Assembly (NCBI GenBank): GCA_938074515.1
Contig: CALJFV010000227.1
Location: 1 to 7,593 of the forward strand
Direction of reading: 5' to 3'
Length of the DNA stretch: 7,593 nt
Source: an uncultured Flavobacteriaceae bacterium
GTDB taxonomy: Bacteria > Bacteroidota > Bacteroidia > Flavobacteriales > Flavobacteriaceae
Shown here: positions 1 through 6,883 of the stretch, piece by piece
Layout: the number at the start of each line of letters is the position of its first letter
How positions within the stretch are numbered: position 1 is the first letter of the stretch
Program-made: the position numbers and the translations under genes
The notes under the pieces: generated by a model
What the model was told of the DNA's origin: nothing
What the model saw: the letters and a program-made list of their open reading frames with translations, nothing else
The model's database searches: none

Positions 1-1255
1 CAATGCCTTTTTTATCCAAGAGCATGGGGACAAATGTGCCAACCAGTGCAGCAATTAAAATTACTACAACTACAGCAAGGCCAATACTGATGGACTCGAG
101 ATAAGTGGTGTTAAAAAACAAGTGACTAAAAATCAGTACAAATACTGCGATACTCAGGCCATTAATAAGGGCCAAAGCTGTTTCTTTTATCAGGCGCCCC
201 ACAATATTGCCTTTGAGGGTGTCATTGGCCAAACCTTGCACCACAATAGCGCTAGATTGCACCCCAACATTTCCCGCGGTAGCCTGAATTAAAGGGACAA
301 ACAAAAATAGGTTAGGGAAATCATATAAAATGGTGCCAAAACCATCGATGATGCTGGCGGCACCAATACCACCAAACATGCCAATAAGCAACCAAGGAAG
401 GCGCGCTTTGGTGAGTTTGCCTAGGCTGTCATCGGCCTCAACATCGCCACTAATCCCCGCGGCCATTTGATAATCTTTTTCGGCTTCTTCCCGAATAAAA
501 TCAACGATATCATCAATAGTTACCCTGCCTAATAATACGCCGGCATCATTCACTACAGGGATGGCCTCGAGGTCGTATTTCTGCATGATACGCGCTACTT
601 CTTCACCTTCGGTGGTGTCGGTAACATAATCGACTTTAGGAATGTAAATGTCCGCAATACGCGCACGTTCTGGGGCGGTCAACAAATCTTTCAAGGAAAG
701 ACGCCCTTTAAGTATGCCATCTTTATCAACGACATAAATAGAATGAACTCGAGTAACATTTTTCGCTTGCCGGCGCATCTCGCGAATACAGCCCGCGGTG
801 GTCCATGTGTCTTTGACCCGGACCAATTCTTTGGCCATGAGACCCCCTGCGGTATCCTCATCATACTTTAGGAGTTCAACAATATCTGCCGCGTGTTCTT
901 CGTCCTCAATCCGGTCGATTACTTTTCTCTGGATCGCTATATCGAGCTCTGACACTACATCGGCAGCATCATCGGTATCCATTTCTTCTAATTCTCTAGC
1001 AATTTCATTGGGTGAAAGACGCCCCAGAATTTTTTCGCGAACGTCCTCATCGAGCTCCATAAGGGCTTCTGAGGTAACATCGCTTTGTAGAGATTTAACC
1101 AGATAAGTCGCTTGCTCTGTTTCCAGGGCATCGAGCACTTCGGCTAGATCGGCGAAGTGAAACTCTCCCATGAGTTCACAAATGGCTTTACGCTTTTTTT
1201 GCGCTACCAACTGCTCGACGTTCTCTAAGAATTCAGGAGTGAGTTGAAATGCCAT
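1..1255 (-). CDS. mgtE: MgtE-family magnesium transporter/channel (C-terminus cut by window edge)
   Basis: Inner-membrane Mg2+ channel of the MgtE/SLC41 family, which admits Mg2+ and closes when its cytosolic domains bind it. I translated 418 codons without a stop from ATG at 1255. Residues about 20-130 form the acidic helical N domain (for example EEMDTDDAADV at 90-100), followed by the DEDTAGGLM hallmark (132-140). Two CBS domains span about 140-265, with AIPVVND at 231-237 and TIDDIVDFIREE at 246-257. The membrane domain begins at RLPWLLIGMFGG (285-296) and carries the family pore signature ATAGNVGVQSSA (325-336). Four membrane segments are visible; the family has five and about 450 residues, so roughly 30 residues are missing, including the region of the pore Mg2+-binding Asp. 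The start lies inside rsmA, 23 bases overlapping its end, with a weak purine stretch GGAAAG just upstream. Expression is therefore probably coupled to rsmA, leaving no room for a leader riboswitch. Identity is secure. Confidence 0.95.
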   Translation of the reverse strand, partial: MAFQLTPEFLENVEQLVAQKKRKAICELMGEFHFADLAEVLDALETEQATYLVKSLQSDVTSEALMELDEDVREKILGRLSPNEIARELEEMDTDDAADVVSELDIAIQRKVIDRIEDEEHAADIVELLKYDEDTAGGLMAKELVRVKDTWTTAGCIREMRRQAKNVTRVHSIYVVDKDGILKGRLSLKDLLTAPERARIADIYIPKVDYVTDTTEGEEVARIMQKYDLEAIPVVNDAGVLLGRVTIDDIVDFIREEAEKDYQMAAGISGDVEADDSLGKLTKARLPWLLIGMFGGIGAASIIDGFGTILYDFPNLFLFVPLIQATAGNVGVQSSAIVVQGLANDTLKGNIVGRLIKETALALINGLSIAVFVLIFSHLFFNTTYLESISIGLAVVVVILIAALVGTFVPMLLDKKGI

Positions 1256-2021
1256 CGCTTTCCATTTTTTGGGTGAGCGTAATGAATTCCGCAACAGACA
1301 ATTGTTCCGGACGCCTCGCAAAGATAATATCTTCTTTGAGTTTTTGAGAGATATTGAAGATTTTTAAGCTGTTGCGCAGGGTTTTACGACGCTGCTGAAA
1401 ACTGGTTTTCACGACTTTAAAAAACAAAGCCTCGTCACAAGGAAGTTCCAGACGGTCATGCCGCGTAAGGCGTAAGACACCCGACTCGACCTTTGGAGGC
1501 GGATGAAAAACTCCGGGCGGGACCGTAAATTGGTATTCGGCCTTATAATAAGATTGTGTTAATACCGAAAGTATGCCGTAGGTTTTACTCCCAGGGGCTG
1601 CGCAGATACGCTCTGCTACCTCTTTTTGAAACATACCACAAAACTCAGGGATTTGGTGTCGCCATTCAATTGTTTTAAACACAATTTGGGAGGAGATGTT
1701 ATATGGGAAATTACCCACTATAGCAAAAGAATTTTGGCCAAATAGATCAGTAAAGTCTTCTTTTAGGACATCGCCGTAACGAACGGTAAGTTCATGGGGG
1801 GTGTAATATTCATTGAGATAATCAATGGATTCACGATCCAAATCAAGAGCGATAAGGCGCCATGGTTTATTGATTAAATATTGTGTTAGAACCCCTGTGC
1901 CAGGACCGATCTCTAATAAATGTTCGTAGCCCACACCAGTGAGTAATTCTGCAATGCGTTGGGCGATACTCCGGTCCTTGAGGAAATGTTGGCCGAGATG
2001 TTTTTTGGGACTGACACTCAT
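1233..2021 (-). CDS. rsmA: 16S rRNA (adenine1518-N6/adenine1519-N6)-dimethyltransferase RsmA (KsgA)
   Basis: SAM-dependent enzyme that dimethylates two adjacent adenines in helix 45 of 16S rRNA during late assembly of the 30S subunit; it acts in the cytoplasm. The 262-residue length is normal for the family. Visible motifs in order: KKHLGQHFL (6-14), the typical N-terminus; SAM-binding motif EIGPGTGVLT (37-46); acidic residues D60/D62 after the second strand; GD (83-84); the catalytic NFPYN (104-108), a variant of NLPY; FHPPPKVESGVLRL (172-185); and FQQRRKTLRNSL (208-219) in the C-terminal helical domain. The ATG start overlaps the TGA of the DUF4286 gene as ATGA, which favours translational coupling, and its own 3' end overlaps mgtE by 23 bases. 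Loss of this enzyme gives kasugamycin resistance in other bacteria (family knowledge). Nothing is degraded or missing. Confidence 0.97.
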   Translation of the reverse strand: MSVSPKKHLGQHFLKDRSIAQRIAELLTGVGYEHLLEIGPGTGVLTQYLINKPWRLIALDLDRESIDYLNEYYTPHELTVRYGDVLKEDFTDLFGQNSFAIVGNFPYNISSQIVFKTIEWRHQIPEFCGMFQKEVAERICAAPGSKTYGILSVLTQSYYKAEYQFTVPPGVFHPPPKVESGVLRLTRHDRLELPCDEALFFKVVKTSFQQRRKTLRNSLKIFNISQKLKEDIIFARRPEQLSVAEFITLTQKMESDGISTHS

Positions 2022-2329
2022 GAGAATTCTTGTATCACATCGAGTTCAGTCCGAAAGGCGATAAATTTCCCAGCAAATGGGACGCTTTGTGCCCGCATTT
2101 TTTCAGCATTCTCGCTGTAGTAAGCCTGCAGTACGGCTTTGCTTGAGCAACGATACTGTACCGAGTAGGTAGGACCGCCTAAGTCTTGATCAGTAATCAC
2201 CCGTGTCATAAGTGCTCCTGAGAACTTACCCGTTTTGATCATTTCTGGAATGTGCTTTTGCTGCATCCATTCAAGCCATTTAGTTTCTATTTCGGGTTCC
2301 AGAGTTATGGTTACGTTATAAATGTACAC
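2018..2329 (-). CDS. DUF4286 family small protein, GTG start
   Basis: Small cytoplasmic protein of 103 residues, recognised as DUF4286 from its N-terminus (YIYNVTITLEPEIETKWLEWM, starting at residue 2), the HIPEMIKTGKF stretch (26-36), the GGPTYSVQYRCSS segment (51-63) and FIAFRTELDVI near the end. The alternation of strands and amphipathic helices looks like a dimeric ferredoxin-like alpha/beta barrel, but that is inference. No catalytic residues are obvious and the family function is unknown to me. The start is GTG at 2329-2327: the in-frame codons upstream reach a TAA three codons earlier with no ATG between, and starting here gives the usual family N-terminus. It lies 23 bases after the TPR gene and shares an ATGA overlap with rsmA. 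I infer it is made together with RsmA; a role in ribosome maturation would be speculation from context only. Confidence 0.88.
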   Translation of the reverse strand: MYIYNVTITLEPEIETKWLEWMQQKHIPEMIKTGKFSGALMTRVITDQDLGGPTYSVQYRCSSKAVLQAYYSENAEKMRAQSVPFAGKFIAFRTELDVIQEFS

Positions 2330-2352
2330 AGGCTTTATGTTTTTGGGTCAAT

Positions 2353-4131
2353 TTAATTGATTTGGTCTCCACGCAGTTTTCTGTATTGTTTTTGCGCATC
2401 GATAAAATAAATGCTGTCGGCATGGTTAAAGATGATTTCTTCGAGATAGGTTTTGGCCTCTTCCGTGTCCTTAAATTCAGAGAGCATCAATTCAGACAAG
2501 GCAAAAAGCGCATCATCAGCATAGACACTATCGGGGGATTCACGAATTAATATTTCCCATTCAGCTTTAGCCAATTCAGGGGCCTGCGTGAGTCGATAGA
2601 GTTTTCCTAAATTATGATGAATATCATCGGCGAGTCGGTCAATTTGCTCTTGGCGCTGTAGCGCATTTAAGGCCTCGATAGCGTTGGAATATTTTTTTTG
2701 ATGGATGAGCAGCTCAGCGGCAGCAAACTTTTTTAAGGCGATTTGATTTGCGTCTTCCTGTGTGTTTTCATTGATTAAAACATGAAGGGCGATGGCGTCA
2801 TTCGATATTTTTTGCGCTGTCGAGGATTTCAACACTTTTAATTGGGTCTGGGCCCATTTAAAATCACCGCGAAAATAACTTGTTTGGGCTTCCTTGAATT
2901 TAGCTTCTTGAGCCAAGTCATCATCTTTGAGCACACTTTGAACCAAGGCATAATTTACCAAGGCTTCATTGTATTGACCGTTAAAAACCAAGATGTCGCC
3001 AAGCAACAAGCGCAGCCGACCCTCTGCATAAGATTTTTCGGCTTGGGCTGCTGCCTCATTTAAAAGGGCGATTGCCCTTTGAGATTGATCGAGGTCAAAA
3101 GCGAGGAAGTCTGCGTAATCTAAGTAGAGCTGGGTCTGGTCAAAGGCTTGGTATTCTTGAATTAATCCAGTGTAGCGCATTTTTATCTCCTCGCCAGATT
3201 GCTGCCCCAGTTGTCTGTCCAGGCGTAAAATCTCCAAATGAGCAGAAAGGCGCTCGCGAGGGTCGGCCGCTTGTTCCAAAACAAAATTAAAAATGGTTTT
3301 GGCCATGTTGTGCTGCTTATGATTTAATGCGGCATAGCCCAATTGTTTGATGCCAGTTAAATTGCCTTCGCTGCGCATGAAAATTGCTTTTTCTTGTATA
3401 AAGGCCTTGCCGTATTCACGCTGCTGTGCGAATAACCAACTCAACAGACTATTGTAGAGCGTCTCTGGGCTTTGGGCCAGACGTTTTAGTAGGGCGATTT
3501 TTAATTGAATATTGCCTGGGTTTAAAGGATCTTCAGTGATATAGGTCTCCAGATAGCGCTGTATGCTTGGGATGAACCGTGGCGTAGTTTCCATCAGGGT
3601 CAAATAGGTTTCGAACATGGGCTCTAGTTCTCCAAGTTCTCCATAGACTCTTGCTAATTGTAAATTGAAATCCTTCTCAGGATGGCGCTGCATGACCCCC
3701 TGGTATAGGGTTTTGGCCGCACTCAAGAGGCTTAAATCACTCAGTGCTTTGCCAATTGAAATGGTATAATTGGGCTGTTCCAATGCGTAATCAAGGGCTT
3801 TGTCAATATAGACTTGTGCGGAATCTACTTGGCGCTGAATATTAAAATTATTGGCCAGCGCGATATAGTAAAGGGGATAAATTCGAGGCTCTGTTAGCCG
3901 GGTTTTGAGCAAATTTTCGGCTTGAACAAATTTGCTAAGCTGTTGATAGGTGCTGACAAGGCCCAAAACGTATTTTGGTTGCCTAGGTTGCTCCTGGACA
4001 AGACGCTCGTAAAGGGTTAGTGCTTTTTCATAATCTCCTTGCTCAAAGTAATTTTCGGCCAAATTTTCTTTTTGCGCCCAAGCTGGGGAACAAAACAAAA
4101 TTATTGCCAAAAGGTAAACCCTGAATCTCAT
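2353..4131 (-). CDS. Secreted tetratricopeptide-repeat protein
   Basis: 592-residue helical-repeat protein of unknown specific function, probably periplasmic or attached to the envelope through partners. Residues 1-19 are a signal peptide: basic start MRFR, hydrophobic YLLAIILFC, then SPAWA before Q20, which suits signal peptidase I. The Cys at 14 lacks a proper lipobox, so a lipoprotein is unlikely. TPR-like helix pairs are clear at 24-50 (ENYFEQGDYEKALTLYERL), 55-115, 374-400 (LLLGDILVFNGQYNEALVNY), 408-436 and 466-490, with a last group at 503-590 (HHNLGKLYRL, then YADDALFALSELML). The C-terminal third recalls the TPR pairs of BamD/YfiO and YbgF-type proteins, but I would not assign those roles. 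Start ATG at 4131 begins the signal peptide; another ATG lies four bases upstream in a different frame and could compete. It sits between serS and the DUF4286 gene. I recall similar proteins beside serS in flavobacteria, so it may be a conserved member of this cluster. Confidence 0.88.
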   Translation of the reverse strand: MRFRVYLLAIILFCSPAWAQKENLAENYFEQGDYEKALTLYERLVQEQPRQPKYVLGLVSTYQQLSKFVQAENLLKTRLTEPRIYPLYYIALANNFNIQRQVDSAQVYIDKALDYALEQPNYTISIGKALSDLSLLSAAKTLYQGVMQRHPEKDFNLQLARVYGELGELEPMFETYLTLMETTPRFIPSIQRYLETYITEDPLNPGNIQLKIALLKRLAQSPETLYNSLLSWLFAQQREYGKAFIQEKAIFMRSEGNLTGIKQLGYAALNHKQHNMAKTIFNFVLEQAADPRERLSAHLEILRLDRQLGQQSGEEIKMRYTGLIQEYQAFDQTQLYLDYADFLAFDLDQSQRAIALLNEAAAQAEKSYAEGRLRLLLGDILVFNGQYNEALVNYALVQSVLKDDDLAQEAKFKEAQTSYFRGDFKWAQTQLKVLKSSTAQKISNDAIALHVLINENTQEDANQIALKKFAAAELLIHQKKYSNAIEALNALQRQEQIDRLADDIHHNLGKLYRLTQAPELAKAEWEILIRESPDSVYADDALFALSELMLSEFKDTEEAKTYLEEIIFNHADSIYFIDAQKQYRKLRGDQIN

Positions 4132-4184
4132 GCATTAAAGATACCACATGTCTCGAGATGACCGTGGATTCAAGCTAAAAAACC

Positions 4185-5468
4185 TTATTTCCCCGGAGCA
4201 GGAATAAAATCAAATCCGCAATAGGGAACTAAGACTTCAGGAATTTTAATTCCCTCAGGAGTTTGATAATTTTCGAGGATTCCTGCCATCACCCGTGGTA
4301 GCGCCAAGGCACTGCCATTGAGTGTATGTGCCAGTTTATTGTTGCCTTCATTGTCTTTAAAGCGCAATTTAAGTCGATTTGCTTGGAAGGTCTCAAAATT
4401 AGATACCGAGGAGATTTCTAACCACCGGTCCTGGGCAGTAGAAAACACCTCAAAGTCATAGGTTAAGGCTGAGGTAAATCCAAGGTCACCCCCACATAAC
4501 CTCAAAATGCGATAGGGTAAGTTTAATTCGCGAAGAATCTCTTGAACATGAGCGACCATTTGATCCAAAGCTTGATAACTGTGGTCAGGATGCTCTATGC
4601 GCACGATTTCTACTTTGTCAAATTGATGAAGGCGATTAAGGCCGCGAACATGGGCTCCGTAGCTCCCTGCTTCTCTTCTAAAACAAGGCGTGTAGCCTGT
4701 ACAACATACAGGAAGGTCGCTTTGATTGAGGAGAACATCGCGAAATAAATTGGTTACCGGTACTTCAGCGGTTGGTATGAGATAGAGGTTATCCCCAGCA
4801 ACGTGATACATTTGCCCTTCTTTGTCCGGCAATTGACCGGTGCCAAAGCCCGAAGCCTCGTTCACTAAGTGAGGCACTTGATATTCAGTATACCCCGCAT
4901 GGGTGTTTTTGTCTAAAAAATAAGCAATCAGCGCACGCTGTAACCGCGCCCCATAACCCTTGTAAACTGGGAACCCTGCTCCGGTAATTTTTACGCCGAG
5001 CTCAAAATCAATCAAATCATAGATTTTGGCCAATTCCCAATGAGGTAACGCGTCTTTATGCAAAACAGGAATATCCCCTTCTTGAAGCACGACCTCATTG
5101 TCCTGCTCACTGCTGCCTGCAGGCACAATGGCATTGGGTAGATTTGGTATGGTCCAAAGTACTTCTTGGAGGGCTTGAGCAAATTCGCTGAGCTGCTCCT
5201 GCAATACCTTGGATTGGGCCTTTAACTGAGTCGTTTTTTCTTTGAGAATATTGGCCTTTTGCGGCTCGCCATTTTGGAACAACTGACCGATCTCTTTTGA
5301 AAATATATTGGACTGTGCTAAGGTTTCGTCTAACTGAGCTTGAGTGGCACGTCTTTGCTCGTCTAATTTAAGGACACGATCAAAAACTTCACGGGCATCA
5401 ACCCCCCTTTTTGCCAAGGCCTTAAGGGATTGATCGTACTGCTCTCGAATCTGGGATACTTGTAACAT
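4185..5468 (-). CDS. serS: Seryl-tRNA synthetase (class II)
   Basis: Cytoplasmic enzyme that attaches serine to tRNA-Ser (and to tRNA-Sec where present) through a seryl-adenylate. The protein has 427 residues, normal for bacterial SerRS. Residues about 28-103 form the long antiparallel coiled-coil arm that grips the tRNA variable arm (charged heptads such as LKLDEQRRATQAQLDETL). The catalytic core follows: the motif 1 region around 165-203, the serine-binding TAEVPVTN (233-240), motif 2 FRREAGSYG (263-271) with HVRGLNRLHQFDKVE (273-287), and motif 3 with NGSALALPRVMAG (384-396) containing the ATP-binding Arg392. EISSVSNFETFQANR (351-365) is also typical. The ATG start gives the expected N-terminus MLQVSQIRE. 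Upstream is an 80-base gap, the largest in the window, holding a possible promoter; the stop is TAA. All key motifs are intact. Confidence 0.98.
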   Translation of the reverse strand: MLQVSQIREQYDQSLKALAKRGVDAREVFDRVLKLDEQRRATQAQLDETLAQSNIFSKEIGQLFQNGEPQKANILKEKTTQLKAQSKVLQEQLSEFAQALQEVLWTIPNLPNAIVPAGSSEQDNEVVLQEGDIPVLHKDALPHWELAKIYDLIDFELGVKITGAGFPVYKGYGARLQRALIAYFLDKNTHAGYTEYQVPHLVNEASGFGTGQLPDKEGQMYHVAGDNLYLIPTAEVPVTNLFRDVLLNQSDLPVCCTGYTPCFRREAGSYGAHVRGLNRLHQFDKVEIVRIEHPDHSYQALDQMVAHVQEILRELNLPYRILRLCGGDLGFTSALTYDFEVFSTAQDRWLEISSVSNFETFQANRLKLRFKDNEGNNKLAHTLNGSALALPRVMAGILENYQTPEGIKIPEVLVPYCGFDFIPAPGK

Positions 5469-5478
5469 TATGGCTTTG

Positions 5479-5499
5479 TTTAGCGGGTCAAATTTAGCG
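5479..5499 (-). repeat. Short direct repeat CGCTAAA x2 upstream of serS
   Basis: On the minus strand CGCTAAA occurs at 5499-5493 and again at 5485-5479, seven bases apart (14-base period, slightly more than one helical turn). The first copy overlaps the possible -7 element. It could be an operator half-site pair, but a repeat this short may arise by chance. Confidence 0.25.
5489..5496 (-). promoter_or_regulatory. Possible Bacteroidota -7 promoter element (TAAATTTG) for serS
   Basis: In the 80-base gap between the HTTM stop and the serS ATG, the minus strand reads TAAATTTG, a full match to the Bacteroidota -7 consensus TAnnTTTG. It lies 20 bases before the serS start codon, which would give a short leader of roughly 15 bases. 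No good TTG-type -33 element is seen at the usual spacing of about 19-21 bases, where the sequence is GC-rich, so support is partial. This is the widest gap in the window, consistent with a new transcription unit starting here. Confidence 0.35.
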
Positions 5500-5548
5500 A
5501 AAATTAGATGCTTTTAAGCTCCGGGCGGGATTCTTTGTCCGTTTTTGC

Positions 5549-6883
5549 TCAAAATGGACTGGGCAATATCCAGTCGTGGTGTCTCCATGGATCCCAAGGC
5601 ACCTCTGCCAGATTAACATCAGGGTTAATCAGCGGACTGTATTCGCGCCCATTAATACTGACACGGCTGCGCACATAAACCCCTACCTCACGCCCCTTTC
5701 CGGCTTCTATCGCTTTTATTTTTTGGGCCATTTGCCAGATAAAATCTGGATGGGAAGAAAGCATTTTAAGTTGTTTTTGTGTGACTAGATCGCGCAAAGG
5801 ATAAACCGACTTCACGCCGGTGCCTGGTTCCATTGTGTAAAAGCTGGTGATGCCTTTACGGGCCCGAAGCATCATGCGCCAACTCAGACGGTGCCCTTCC
5901 TCTGTCCATAAAACATCATCTTTGATGGCCAGATGTCTTAGTGGCAGGGCTATTTGTACTATAAAATACAAACATAGGGTACCGATAATTATCTTGCTGT
6001 GTTTTGGCACTATAACTTGTGCTAGCTCATAGTGTTCTTTTTTTGGAAAAAACCGAAGTTGCAGGGTTTTGGAAGAGAAAAAGAAAAAGGCAAATGCCAA
6101 AGACATGAAAGGAAAAATCCCTATTTGAAACACCACAGCATTAAACAGATGAAATACAATAGAGCTGCAAAATGCTATAAAACGAGTGCGTTTATACAAA
6201 AGTAGGGGTATGATAAGCCCGTCAAAGATAATCCCTACATATGCAATAGCATAGTGTACCCATTGTTGCTGTAAAAAAGGACCAATAAGCCAATAGTCTT
6301 TTTTGCTTGACATGAGTAATTCTGTGACTGTTGCATCCAACCAAGCTGGGTATAGCTTTGCAATACTTGCGTAGGTGTACACAATCCAAACCTGTAAAAT
6401 AAGGGCATATAATACCCATCTGGGCATAGACCTTGATGCGATAGCGGGTGTTTGTCTAGCATCTATAGAAAACCATTTGTTGGCAGGTAAAAATACCATA
6501 CCCCAAGACAGCAGCAGCATTAAATAATAATGGTTATTGTAGCTGCTTTTTTGCATCAGATACACACCGCTCCACAACACAGCAAATCCAAACATACTGA
6601 GCCTGTATTTATATCCTAGCATGACTCCAACTCCTAGTATCCCCATACACATAAAGTAGCAATACATCCCGTTACCTTCAAGGGGTTGTAGAAACTCAAA
6701 ACCAATAAAGTTAAATGTAAACTGCGGATCTATAAAGACTCTTTTTACCCACCCTGTTGCAATGGCTCCAAAACCTTCTAGAGCGATAAGAAAACCAAAT
6801 ACAACTCGAAAGAGTACAAGACCAGAATTATCAATATGTTTAAATAGTAGCTTATGCAAGACCTTGTATATAGTTTCGAGCAA
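5549..6883 (-). CDS. HTTM-domain membrane protein, related to vitamin K-dependent gamma-carboxylase
   Basis: 444-residue inner-membrane protein of the HTTM / vitamin K-dependent gamma-carboxylase (VKGC) family. The N-terminal FRVVFGFLIALEGF (25-38) and about eight or nine hydrophobic segments (about 20-42, 73-90, 94-110, 118-135, 155-173, 208-230, 234-252, 255-270, 297-316) precede a soluble C-terminal part. YNNHYYL (115-121) aligns by eye with the NNHSYL region holding His160 of the human enzyme, and YASIAKLYPAWL (171-182) places Lys176 at the catalytic base Lys218. LPLRH (313-317) and WTEEGHRLSWRMMLR (326-340) are hallmarks of the bacterial family, as is the ending DPWRHHDWILP (431-441). 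Human VKGC couples oxidation of vitamin K hydroquinone to carboxylation of Glu; the reaction of bacterial homologues is unsettled, so I do not claim it. No ATG exists before residue 73; TTG at 6883 (32-base overlap with ribF) or TTG at 6859 must start it, and I chose the first. Confidence 0.9.
   Translation of the reverse strand: MLETIYKVLHKLLFKHIDNSGLVLFRVVFGFLIALEGFGAIATGWVKRVFIDPQFTFNFIGFEFLQPLEGNGMYCYFMCMGILGVGVMLGYKYRLSMFGFAVLWSGVYLMQKSSYNNHYYLMLLLSWGMVFLPANKWFSIDARQTPAIASRSMPRWVLYALILQVWIVYTYASIAKLYPAWLDATVTELLMSSKKDYWLIGPFLQQQWVHYAIAYVGIIFDGLIIPLLLYKRTRFIAFCSSIVFHLFNAVVFQIGIFPFMSLAFAFFFFSSKTLQLRFFPKKEHYELAQVIVPKHSKIIIGTLCLYFIVQIALPLRHLAIKDDVLWTEEGHRLSWRMMLRARKGITSFYTMEPGTGVKSVYPLRDLVTQKQLKMLSSHPDFIWQMAQKIKAIEAGKGREVGVYVRSRVSINGREYSPLINPDVNLAEVPWDPWRHHDWILPSPF

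Noticed and set aside
798..1106. 102-codon open frame on the plus strand, antisense to mgtE, very rich in serine
   Set aside because: It is the shadow of the acidic, well-conserved mgtE N domain; its serine-rich translation has no recognisable fold or neighbours.
4132..4184. serS-TPR gap: TCTCGAGA palindrome at 4151-4158, a T-run after the serS stop, and a TATCTTTA box at 4136-4143
   Set aside because: The palindrome is short, there is no GC-rich hairpin before the T-run to make a terminator, and the box lies only about five bases from the start codon, too close for a promoter.
1511..5530. Exact 12-base repeat CTCCGGGCGGGA at 1511-1522 (in rsmA) and 5519-5530 (before serS)
   Set aside because: About one or two 12-base matches are expected by chance in a window of this size, and the first copy encodes a conserved RsmA segment (VPPG).
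5505..5548. Possible terminator after the HTTM gene (GC-rich stretch and GCTT-AA-AAGC)
   Set aside because: The stem is only four base pairs with a two-base loop, and no T-run follows in the direction of transcription.
6222..6462. Two short minus-strand open frames inside the HTTM gene
   Set aside because: They are out-of-frame shadows of a coding region with clear family motifs.
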